Source: JAJPJX01 sp964568355
Lineage (GTDB): Bacteria > Acidobacteriota > Terriglobia > Bryobacterales > Bryobacteraceae
Assembly (NCBI GenBank): GCA_964568355.1
Contig: CAZMRK010000470.1
Coordinates: 1 to 5,270 of the forward strand
Direction: 5' to 3'
DNA: 5,270 nucleotides
The translations under genes were made by a program, and so were the position numbers. Each line of letters opens with the position of its first letter. Position 1 is the first letter of the stretch. The notes beneath the pieces are model-generated. The model was not told the origin of the DNA and did no database searches. It was given only the letters and a program-made list of their open reading frames with translations. Below, piece by piece: positions 1-5,270 of the stretch.

Positions 1-675
1 TGACCAGTTGAACTGCAACTGGCGGTGATACGGACGGAGCTCGGTCTGATTGCACCACTGGTCCCAGTTCAGGCCTTCGGGCATGGGCTGTTCCGGCTGC
101 GGCGTCCAGCGCTTCGGAGGCAGGAAATTGCAGACCACCACCTTCTCGATCTTGCCGATTTTACCGCTTTTCACCAGACCGCTGGCATAAATGTTGATGG
201 GGATGGAGCGCTGCTGGGTGCCGGTCTGCAGAACACGCCGGTAGTGCCGGACTGCCCGGGTCAGCAGACGGCCCTCCTCGATGGTGAGGGTCATCGGCTT
301 TTCCGCATAGACGTCCAGCCCTGCCTGCAGCGCATGGAAGCTGATCAACACGCGGGCGTGCGTGGTGGTTTCCACGAAAACCGCGTCCAGCTTCTCCTTG
401 TCGAACATGCGGCGATAATCGGGATACTTGGCCCACTTCCCGCCGTCAACGTGAAGTTTGGCCGCTTCTTCGAGACGGGGCGTGAAGCAGTCGGCTACGG
501 CGACGACGCGGGCTTCTCCAAAATCCTCGTGCTCGATCAGCCATCTGGCCCGGCCACCTAAGCCGATAATGCCTACCTGGACGCGGTCATTTGCGCCCAG
601 TACCGTGTGACGCGCCACGTACGGAAAAGCTACCGTCGCGGCCAAAGAGTTTCGCAGGAAGTTGCGCCGGTTCAC
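1..675 (-). CDS. Tat-exported Gfo/Idh/MocA family oxidoreductase (partial, N-terminal part)
   Basis: I translated the minus strand from a GTG at 675-673; 225 codons stay open to the left edge, so the C-terminal domain is missing (exported family members are usually about 420-450 residues). The N-terminus has a twin-arginine motif, NRRNFLR at residues 2-8, followed by a hydrophobic stretch (SLAATVAFPYVA), typical of a Tat signal. A Rossmann fold follows: the dinucleotide-binding GIIGLGGRA at 35-43, an acidic D62 after the second strand (VVAVAD), the family hallmark EKP at 125-127 (its Lys is catalytic in known members) and QTGTQQRS at 150-157. Known relatives are NAD(P)-dependent dehydrogenases of sugars, inositols and related compounds; the substrate cannot be named. 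An in-frame TAG lies seven codons upstream and the Tat motif follows directly, so GTG is the convincing start. It is transcribed divergently from the URO-D-like gene. Family assignment is firm, specific function unknown. Confidence 0.93.
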   Translation of the reverse strand, partial: MNRRNFLRNSLAATVAFPYVARHTVLGANDRVQVGIIGLGGRARWLIEHEDFGEARVVAVADCFTPRLEEAAKLHVDGGKWAKYPDYRRMFDKEKLDAVFVETTTHARVLISFHALQAGLDVYAEKPMTLTIEEGRLLTRAVRHYRRVLQTGTQQRSIPINIYASGLVKSGKIGKIEKVVVCNFLPPKRWTPQPEQPMPEGLNWDQWCNQTELRPYHRQLQFNWS

Positions 676-679
676 GAGA

Positions 680-692
680 TCCTTCGCCTCCT
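680..692 (-). promoter_or_regulatory. Ribosome binding site for the GTG-started oxidoreductase
   Basis: On the minus strand the sequence AGGAGG (692-687) lies 11 bases before the GTG at 675, with a second purine run GAAGGA (685-680) 4 bases before it. This supports the GTG as the start. No ATG in this frame could serve instead, because an in-frame TAG stands just upstream. Confidence 0.7.
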
Positions 693-700
693 GCTATAAC

Positions 701-726
701 GATATCAGGAACAGGGTCCGGATATC
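701..726. promoter_or_regulatory. 26-base imperfect palindrome in the divergent promoter region (candidate operator)
   Basis: Left arm GATATCAGGAAC (701-712) and right arm GGTCCGGATATC (715-726) are reverse complements at 10 of 12 positions, with a 2-base centre. The outer six bases of each arm are themselves the palindrome GATATC, so the two sites sit 20 bases apart, about two helical turns. The dyad is 25 bases from the minus-strand start codon side and 18 bases from the plus-strand start codon, inside a 69-base divergent spacer that must hold both promoters. A dimeric or tetrameric regulator controlling both genes would fit. An RNA hairpin in one leader is the alternative, though the 2-base loop is too tight without opening a pair. 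The dyad is seen directly; the operator role is inferred. I do not see convincing -35/-10 pairs, apart from a weak TATAAC at 695-700 on the plus strand. Confidence 0.45.
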
Positions 727-732
727 TGAATT

Positions 733-737
733 AGGAG
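733..737 (+). promoter_or_regulatory. Ribosome binding site for the URO-D-like gene
   Basis: AGGAG is followed by a 7-base spacer and then the ATG at 745. It is a strong, well-placed Shine-Dalgarno sequence and fixes the start of the URO-D-like gene at 745 rather than at a later ATG. Confidence 0.8.
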
Positions 738-744
738 AGACGCC

Positions 745-2190
745 ATGGCCTGCGGTCCTGGGACCACGAGACTCGCGGAGGACCTCTACACCGAACGGTT
801 GCACCGTTACGTCACGGCGATGCGGAACGGAATGCCGGACCGGGTGCCCTTGCGCCCCTTTGCTGCCGAGATTACTGCGCGGCACGCCGGATACACCTGC
901 CAGCAGGTGACTCACGACTACCGCATGGCCTTCGAAGCCGTGATCCGCTGCTGTCACGATTTCGATTGGGATGCCGCCGTGCCGAATATGGTTTATGTAT
1001 GGACCGGCCTGACCCAGGCGATCGGACTGCGGTACTACGGCGTGCCCGGCATAGATGTAGGCCCCGAGGTGTGCTTCCAGTATCGCGAGCCGGCGGAACA
1101 GGAAGCCTTCATGAAGCGCGAGGAGTACGACGAGCTGATTGAAGATCCGACGCGCTTCCTCTATGAGACCTGGCTGCCCAGGGTCTCCAGCGAGGTCCGC
1201 GCCAAAGGCGAGTCCACGTCTTTTCGGAACAACCTCTCCTTCGTGAAGGGCGGGATGGCCATGCTGGGTTACTTTCAGGCGTTCGGACCGCAGGTCGAAC
1301 GCATGCGCCGGGAGTGCGGTACGGTATCGGCGATCTGCGGCATGCTCAAGGCGCCGCTGGATATCCTGGCCGACAAACTGCGGGGTTATATCGGCCTGGC
1401 CTTCGACTTACAGGAGATCCCGGACAAAGTTCTGAAAGCTTGCGAGGCGCTGATGCCGCACCTGGGCTACATCGCCCTGACGAGCGCCGATCCGGGCAAG
1501 GCGATCCCGATCCCGATCTGGATGCACCGGGGCTCGACCCCGTTCATCTCCCGGGCGCACTTCGAGTCGATTTACTGGGCCACCCTGAAACCGATCGTCG
1601 AGGCTCTCTGGGCACAAGGAAACCAAGTGCTCTTCTACGCGGAAGGAAAGTGGGACGCCCACCTGGAACGCTTCGCCGAGCTACCGGCCGGGAGTATCAT
1701 TTTCCACCTGGACCGTACAGACGTCCGGGCGGCGCACCGCATTCTGGGGAAGAAATTCTGCCTGAGCGGCGGAATTCCGAATGCCCTGCTGACGTTCGGC
1801 AAGCCTGAGGAGGTGAGGGCTTGTTGCCGCCAGTTGATCGAGACCATCGGCGGGGAAGGCGGGTACATCATGGACGCCAGCGCCATCATGCAGTACGACG
1901 CCACCCTGGAGAACCTGCATGCGCTGACCGACGCCACTCTGGAGTACGGTGTTTATCGCTCGGCATCGGCGTCATCGGGCAGCGCCACTGCGCATCGGGC
2001 GGCTGGCGCGAACGGCTCTCCTGCGTGGCTCACCACGGCTCGCCCGCTACCGGGAATCTGCCTGCCGTTCGACGCGAAGGCCCCGGAGTTGCCCCCGATC
2101 TCCGGCGACCCCGCCCTGGTGCGGCGTGTGTGGGATGAGATCGAGGGGTTGGCATACCTTTATATCTGGCATGTGCTCCTGAGTTTCTGA
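745..2190 (+). CDS. Uroporphyrinogen decarboxylase-fold (URO-D/MtaA-like) protein
   Basis: Complete 481-residue cytoplasmic protein with no signal peptide. The N-terminus (ERLHRYVTAMRNGMPDRVPLRPF, ending at residue 39) matches the opening of URO-D-superfamily proteins (PF01208), where the first barrel strand follows a 'PDRVP' turn. Later landmarks are WMHRGSTPFIS at 259-269, FYAEGKWD at 297-304, IIFHLDRTD at 318-326, FCLSGGIPNALL beginning at 338, and the GKPEEV helix after it, all in the family order. It is longer than HemE (about 340-360 residues) and lacks the HemE substrate motif RQAGRY, so haem synthesis is unlikely. In MtaA-like corrinoid methyltransferases the segment at 298-301 is a zinc-binding H-x-C-G; here it reads Y-A-E-G, so zinc-dependent methyl transfer is doubtful. 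Residues 405-435 form a Ser/Ala/Gly-rich stretch before a conserved-looking tail ending YLYIWHVLLSF. It is divergent from the exported oxidoreductase and 43 bases upstream of the secreted repeat protein. The fold is confident, the reaction unknown. Confidence 0.88.
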   Translation: MACGPGTTRLAEDLYTERLHRYVTAMRNGMPDRVPLRPFAAEITARHAGYTCQQVTHDYRMAFEAVIRCCHDFDWDAAVPNMVYVWTGLTQAIGLRYYGVPGIDVGPEVCFQYREPAEQEAFMKREEYDELIEDPTRFLYETWLPRVSSEVRAKGESTSFRNNLSFVKGGMAMLGYFQAFGPQVERMRRECGTVSAICGMLKAPLDILADKLRGYIGLAFDLQEIPDKVLKACEALMPHLGYIALTSADPGKAIPIPIWMHRGSTPFISRAHFESIYWATLKPIVEALWAQGNQVLFYAEGKWDAHLERFAELPAGSIIFHLDRTDVRAAHRILGKKFCLSGGIPNALLTFGKPEEVRACCRQLIETIGGEGGYIMDASAIMQYDATLENLHALTDATLEYGVYRSASASSGSATAHRAAGANGSPAWLTTARPLPGICLPFDAKAPELPPISGDPALVRRVWDEIEGLAYLYIWHVLLSF

Positions 2191-2233
2191 GGCAGGGGCG
2201 GTACTCGGGCATCGGATTGCGGCGGGTTGGAAG
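2191..2233 (+). other. Short spacer between two codirectional genes
   Basis: The 43-base gap holds no terminator-like hairpin with a T-run and no clear promoter, which is compatible with co-transcription of the URO-D-like gene and the secreted repeat protein. The only purine-rich patch, GGAAG at 2229-2233, abuts the ATG at 2234 and so is too close to be a standard binding site for that start. Confidence 0.4.
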
Positions 2234-4225
2234 ATGTGGCATTGTGGCACTGCCATGAGGCTCGTGAAGGCTTGTCTTGCTCTTACCTGCGCGCTCGTGC
2301 CGGCTCGCGCGCAGAAGATTCCCGATGTGCGCTGTCAGGTCGAGGACTACGCGGTCAAATCGGTGATTGCATGGCAGTTCCCGCAGACCGTGGAGAAAGT
2401 GCAGGTAGTGGTGCTGCGCGATCCTGCCGGCGAGCAGGAAGCGCGCTTCGATCTGTTGCACGGTGCGACGCTGATCTCGCTACGCTATCGCGGTAGTGAG
2501 TTACTCTACGGCCAGAGCGCGGGCGCCAGCGTGGCCATGTTCGCCACGCGCCGGGGCGGGGAGGCCGAACTAAAGGGCATGCAACCGTACTGGTCGGCTT
2601 ACAACCCGGACCAGGGCGGCTCCAGCATGGGCATGCCGGCGGTTACCGCGGGTGTCGCGTGCGACGGGCAGGCGTCGATGCGCGCATTGGCCATGATGAT
2701 CGACCGGGGCGTGAACAATTCGTTCCAGAAAGAGCCACTCCTGGCGGTGTGGCAGGGACGCATCAGCGATAATTTTCCGCCGGGGTATGCGACCCGCTAT
2801 GTGATTGAGACGCAGGCGAACTGGGTGGAGAACTCGGGCGGCTCGCCGCGGTACTACCTGCGGCTGGAGCAGAACGTGGTGAACCTGGGAACGGAGGCGT
2901 CCGGCGCGCTCGAGTGGTTTCTGATGGGCGCCGCGCCGTGGGACTTCGCTTCCTACGCCGCGTACCCGGAGAACTGTACAGAGAAGACTCCCTGCACAAG
3001 CGCAAAGACGGCGGCGCTGGCCGCCGGGCGCTACCAGGACGAGGCGCGCACCAAGGGGTTCGCCACCGTGGTTCCTACGCGCGGCTGGCGCGCGGGGAAA
3101 GCGTTCCTCCGCGAAAACGCGGAATACGTCGTGTTACTCTACGGCGCGGTGTGGGCAGCGCCGCGGCGGACGTTTGCCGCCGTGCTGGAGCGCGCTCTGG
3201 ACGGCGGCGGTGCATTCCATTTCTCCTGGTACGTTTGCGCCGGGGCGTGGGAGCAGGCGCGCGCCTTCGCCGCCCGTCAACCTGCCGATGCCAGCCCGCC
3301 CTTGTCTTCGCCGCCGCCGGCGGCGACAACGCCCGCCGACGAGGAGGCCGTGCGCATCGGCTGCGAGGTGACCGAGTTCAAGATGCAGCCGAACCAGGTG
3401 GAACGCGCCGTGGTGCTGCGCGATCCGGCCGGCGAGCAGACGGTCCTGTTCGACACCACCGAGGGCGGGGCGATCGTGTCGCTGCGCTATCGCGGGGTGG
3501 AGCACATCTGGGGCTATAACGGCGGCGGCCTGCTGCAGATGGCCTTTCACAACGGCATGAGCCGGGGGCCGTGGCGGGGCGATTACAACCCGACGCAGGC
3601 CGGCGACGGTTCGGCGATGTCGCCGGTGACGGGTATCGCCTGCCAGGGCACGAGCGGCGTCACGATCCTGACGATGATGCTGGACTTCAATCACAACAAC
3701 GGCTTTTACGAGAAACCGCTCATCGCGGTCTGGGGCGGACGGATGAACGACATGGTCCCGCTCAGCTACTTCTCACCGTACACGCTCGAGACCCAGGCAC
3801 GCTGGGTGCCGAACCCGGCGGGCGAGCCGAAGTACTATCTGCAACTGAGCGAGCGCTTCACGCACGTAGCGGATGAGAAGATCGGGCCGTTCGGGTACGA
3901 TTTCGCCGCCTACATGCCCTGGGAGTTCCGCGTGCGCGCGGTGAGCCCGGAGAACTGCCCGTGTCCGGGGGCCACGACGAATGCGGTCCTGGGCGGGGGC
4001 TACCGGGACCAGGCGCGCACGACGGGGCTGGCGGTGGCAATGCCCGGAAAGAATTTTCCCAACAGCAAGGTCGGCGGCGGGTTCAACAGCGATTACATGT
4101 GGCGGAACCGCAACTTCCATCTGTCCTCGCGCGAGGCGCTGGACGGCATCGCTTCGAAGAGCTTCGTGTGGTACGTGATGGCCGGGCCGTGGCGCAACGC
4201 GCTGGAATTCGCCCGGCGGTTTTAG
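2234..4225 (+). CDS. Secreted two-domain protein with internal tandem duplication, unknown function
   Basis: 663 residues from ATG 2234; a start at the ATG at 2255 (residue 8) gives a more usual signal peptide, MRLVKACLALTCALVPARA, with likely cleavage after A26 (ARA|Q). Neither start has a well-spaced binding site. The mature protein is two copies of one domain: copy 1 at about 34-348 and copy 2 at 377-663, joined by a Pro/Ala/Ser-rich linker (349-375). Two blocks align without gaps: 59-93 with 393-427 (21 of 35 identical, sharing VVLRDPAGEQ and SLRYRG) and 168-213 with 495-540 (24 of 46, sharing AVW, ETQA and YYL). Both copies end with a WYV-x-AG-x-W motif. Four cysteines correspond (34/377, 143/470, 248/575, 254/577), consistent with disulfides outside the cytoplasm. 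The pattern 'GGAIVSLRYRGVEHIWG' recalls galactose-mutarotase-like beta-sandwiches, which would imply sugar binding, but this is a weak resemblance. I do not recognise the family. It may form an operon with the upstream gene. Confidence 0.85.
   Translation: MWHCGTAMRLVKACLALTCALVPARAQKIPDVRCQVEDYAVKSVIAWQFPQTVEKVQVVVLRDPAGEQEARFDLLHGATLISLRYRGSELLYGQSAGASVAMFATRRGGEAELKGMQPYWSAYNPDQGGSSMGMPAVTAGVACDGQASMRALAMMIDRGVNNSFQKEPLLAVWQGRISDNFPPGYATRYVIETQANWVENSGGSPRYYLRLEQNVVNLGTEASGALEWFLMGAAPWDFASYAAYPENCTEKTPCTSAKTAALAAGRYQDEARTKGFATVVPTRGWRAGKAFLRENAEYVVLLYGAVWAAPRRTFAAVLERALDGGGAFHFSWYVCAGAWEQARAFAARQPADASPPLSSPPPAATTPADEEAVRIGCEVTEFKMQPNQVERAVVLRDPAGEQTVLFDTTEGGAIVSLRYRGVEHIWGYNGGGLLQMAFHNGMSRGPWRGDYNPTQAGDGSAMSPVTGIACQGTSGVTILTMMLDFNHNNGFYEKPLIAVWGGRMNDMVPLSYFSPYTLETQARWVPNPAGEPKYYLQLSERFTHVADEKIGPFGYDFAAYMPWEFRVRAVSPENCPCPGATTNAVLGGGYRDQARTTGLAVAMPGKNFPNSKVGGGFNSDYMWRNRNFHLSSREALDGIASKSFVWYVMAGPWRNALEFARRF
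2255..2311 (+). other. Signal peptide of the secreted repeat protein
   Basis: Residues 8-26 show a basic n-region (R9, K12), a hydrophobic core (ACLALTCALV) and a type I cleavage site ARA before Q27. The cysteine at residue 19 is not in a lipobox (its preceding residues are ALT), so a lipoprotein is unlikely. The mature protein is expected in the periplasm or outside the cell. Confidence 0.75.
2333..3277 (+). repeat. Internal protein repeat, copy 1 (residues 34-348)
   Basis: First copy of the duplicated domain. It is longer than copy 2 by 16 residues between its first and second conserved cysteines (109 versus 93), is the same length between the second and third (105 in both), and is longer again toward the end. 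It carries one extra cysteine in WYVCAG that copy 2 replaces with methionine. The most similar DNA patch is 2408-2437, which matches 3410-3439 at 29 of 30 bases. Confidence 0.85.
3362..4222 (+). repeat. Internal protein repeat, copy 2 (residues 377-663)
   Basis: Second copy, 287 residues, running to the last residue before the TAG stop. It keeps all four shared cysteines (377, 470, 575, 577), with the last pair tightened to C-P-C where copy 1 has a six-residue step. It has asparagine-rich and aromatic additions (FNHNNGFY, YMWRNRNF) that differ from copy 1, so the two copies have diverged and are probably not functionally interchangeable. Confidence 0.85.
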
Positions 4226-4227
4226 GA

Positions 4228-4250
4228 GCTTGTTGACGCGCGCGGCTCAG
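4228..4250 (+). repeat. REP-like element, copy A
   Basis: This 23-base unit starts three bases after the TAG of the secreted repeat protein. It matches the reverse complement of 4280-4302 at 16 of 23 positions, with the shared pattern GCT, then T, then ACG, then an unbroken CGCGGCTC. It forms an inverted pair with copy B. Short GC-rich inverted pairs between genes resemble REP/BIME elements of other bacteria. The pairing is seen; the class is inferred, because only this one locus is visible. Confidence 0.45.
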
Positions 4251-4279
4251 AAACATGATTGCGTGTTTGCAGGCACCTA

Positions 4280-4302
4280 CCGAGCCGCGACCGTGAGGGA
4301 GC
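4280..4302 (-). repeat. REP-like element, copy B (inverted)
   Basis: Inverted partner of 4228-4250; GAGCCGCG at 4282-4289 is the exact complement of CGCGGCTC at 4241-4248, allowing an 8-base stem with a 33-base loop. Copy B can also fold alone (CCGC 4285-4288 with GCGG 4301-4304). It lies between two converging genes, so the transcript of either gene could form the hairpin. There is no T-run after it in either direction, so a classical intrinsic terminator is not shown. Confidence 0.45.
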
Positions 4303-4315
4303 GGTGGCTGCGAGG

Positions 4316-5270
4316 TCAGAAGAATATCCGCAAGCCGAATTCAATTTGCCGCGGCGCGTTTGCTTGACCGGTGATCACGCCGAAGCCGGCTGGGTTATCG
4401 ATGTTCAGGCCCGGGTTTGCCGGCTGGAAGTGATTCAGGACGTTCACGAATTGGAAACTCAACGTGGCGCCCATGCCCTCCCGGAAGCGGATGTCCTTCG
4501 CGACGGACAAATCCAGATTCCAGGTGGGCAAGCCGCGCAGAGGGCCGGCGCCGCCGCTCCTGCTGTCGACTCCCAGAATCACCCGGCGGAAGTTCGAATA
4601 GACCGCGCTCGGATCCGCAAAGATGTTCATCCCGGTGCCGCCCCTGGTCGGGTTTCCGTTCTGACCGGCGACACCGCTGGAAGTGACGTTATAGTGAGCG
4701 CTGTTCCCACCCGTATAGGGCGCCAGCGGCACGGCCTGTTCGTAATACTGGCTCAAATAGCTGCAGTTCATCTCGCCGAAGGACTGGCAGCTCGTATTCG
4801 TCAGCACGCTGAGCGGTGCTCCGCTCTGTGCCGTGAACAGCGGACTGAATACCCAACCGCCCAGCAGTTGCCCGAGCACTCCCTTCTGCCCTTTGTATAC
4901 CGGCGGCCGGTAATAGATGCTCAAGTTGTAGACCCAGTTGATGTCAAACGCCTGAGACCCGTACATGGACGAGACATCCCACATGTCCATAGGAGTGAGG
5001 ATTCCGGATCCAAAGCCACCCGTGCCCAGTGCGCGGCTGAAAGTGAGATTCGACATGGTCGTCAGGCCATGCCAGTCGGCCATCCTCATCGAGAGAAACG
5101 CCCCGTTGTAGTTCCCATAGCCCAGGCTGGCGGCCATGGGAAGCGCAAAAGCCTGTGCCGGATTCGAACTGGGCAGGGTACGGCCCAGGGTCCAACCCGG
5201 CGCTGCGTTCAAACCCGCCCACAGGTTGTAGATGGCGGTTGTCTGGATGTTGGTCCTCTGTTTCGACGCT
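4316..5270 (-). CDS. Oar-like TonB-dependent receptor, C-terminal beta-barrel part (partial)
   Basis: The minus-strand frame ends at TGA 4318-4316 and stays open to the right edge, giving 317 C-terminal residues; the true start is outside the window. The sequence has the alternating, Gly/Asn/Tyr/aromatic-rich character of outer-membrane beta-strands, and segments typical of acidobacterial TonB-dependent receptors with a carboxypeptidase-regulatory-like N-terminal domain: LLGGWVFSPLFTAQSGAPLSV, PTWNLDLSVAKDIRF, FQFVNVLNHFQPANP and the final strand RQIEFGLRIFF. The terminal phenylalanine is the usual assembly signal for outer-membrane barrels. Family members are commonly about 1,000-1,200 residues, so roughly the last third is visible. 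They bind or import large substrates using TonB energy; the substrate cannot be read from this part. It converges on the secreted repeat protein, so it is not in the same operon. Confidence 0.88.
   Translation of the reverse strand, partial: ASKQRTNIQTTAIYNLWAGLNAAPGWTLGRTLPSSNPAQAFALPMAASLGYGNYNGAFLSMRMADWHGLTTMSNLTFSRALGTGGFGSGILTPMDMWDVSSMYGSQAFDINWVYNLSIYYRPPVYKGQKGVLGQLLGGWVFSPLFTAQSGAPLSVLTNTSCQSFGEMNCSYLSQYYEQAVPLAPYTGGNSAHYNVTSSGVAGQNGNPTRGGTGMNIFADPSAVYSNFRRVILGVDSRSGGAGPLRGLPTWNLDLSVAKDIRFREGMGATLSFQFVNVLNHFQPANPGLNIDNPAGFGVITGQANAPRQIEFGLRIFF

Noticed and set aside
25..561. Long open frame on the plus strand, 178 codons
   Set aside because: It lies entirely opposite the Gfo/Idh/MocA gene, whose minus-strand translation has the Tat motif, nucleotide-binding loop and EKP motif; the plus frame has no recognisable domain.
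745..2190. Assignment as hemE (uroporphyrinogen decarboxylase of haem synthesis)
   Set aside because: The RQAGRY substrate motif is absent, the protein is over 100 residues longer than HemE, and there are no haem genes nearby.
2276..2296. Possible lipoprotein signal at cysteine 19 of the secreted protein
   Set aside because: The residues before the cysteine (A-L-T) do not fit a lipobox, and a good type I cleavage site, ARA before Q27, follows.
2914..3694. Open frames of 186-201 codons overlapping the secreted repeat protein on both strands
   Set aside because: They are Arg/Ala-rich, as expected of off-frame reading in GC-rich DNA, and the real frame shows internal repeat conservation across this region.
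4260..4315. Intrinsic terminator between the convergent genes
   Set aside because: Hairpins are possible but no T-run follows in either direction; it is recorded as a REP-like pair instead.
4316..5212. TTG at 5212-5210 as the start of the receptor gene
   Set aside because: The frame continues open upstream to the window edge with barrel-like sequence (TTAIYNLWAGL), so the gene is truncated by the window and does not start here.

Overview
The window is GC-rich, gene-dense bacterial chromosome. Several features suggest an Acidobacteriota member of the Solibacter/Bryobacterales type: a Tat-exported Gfo/Idh/MocA oxidoreductase, a URO-D-fold protein of the MtaA-like kind, a large secreted protein of unknown family, and the C-terminal barrel of an Oar-like TonB-dependent receptor. 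This placement is an inference from protein style and gene content; there is no rRNA or marker gene here.

Layout. (1) Positions 1-675, minus strand: the N-terminal 225 codons of a Gfo/Idh/MocA-type dehydrogenase with a twin-arginine signal and a GTG start; its C-terminus lies beyond the left edge. (2) Positions 676-744: a 69-base divergent intergenic region with a ribosome binding site at each end and a 26-base imperfect palindrome near its middle. (3) Positions 745-2190, plus strand: a complete 481-residue uroporphyrinogen-decarboxylase-fold protein that is not a HemE. (4) Positions 2234-4225, plus strand, 43 bases downstream and possibly co-transcribed: a complete 663-residue secreted protein made of two diverged copies of one roughly 290-315 residue domain joined by a Pro/Ala-rich linker. 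I cannot assign it to a named family. (5) Positions 4226-4315: a convergent intergenic spacer with two facing copies of a 23-base REP-like element. (6) Positions 4316-5270, minus strand: the C-terminal 317 residues of an outer-membrane TonB-dependent receptor; the N-terminus lies beyond the right edge.

How the genes may work together. Exported Gfo/Idh/MocA enzymes commonly act on sugars or sugar derivatives, URO-D-fold relatives often handle methylated or corrinoid-linked substrates, and Oar-like receptors import or bind large substrates at the outer membrane. A role in using an environmental organic compound, possibly a glycoside or methylated compound, would fit, but nothing in the sequence identifies the substrate. 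The least-described object is the duplicated secreted protein. No RNA genes, CRISPR arrays, insertion sequences, phage genes or defence genes were seen.
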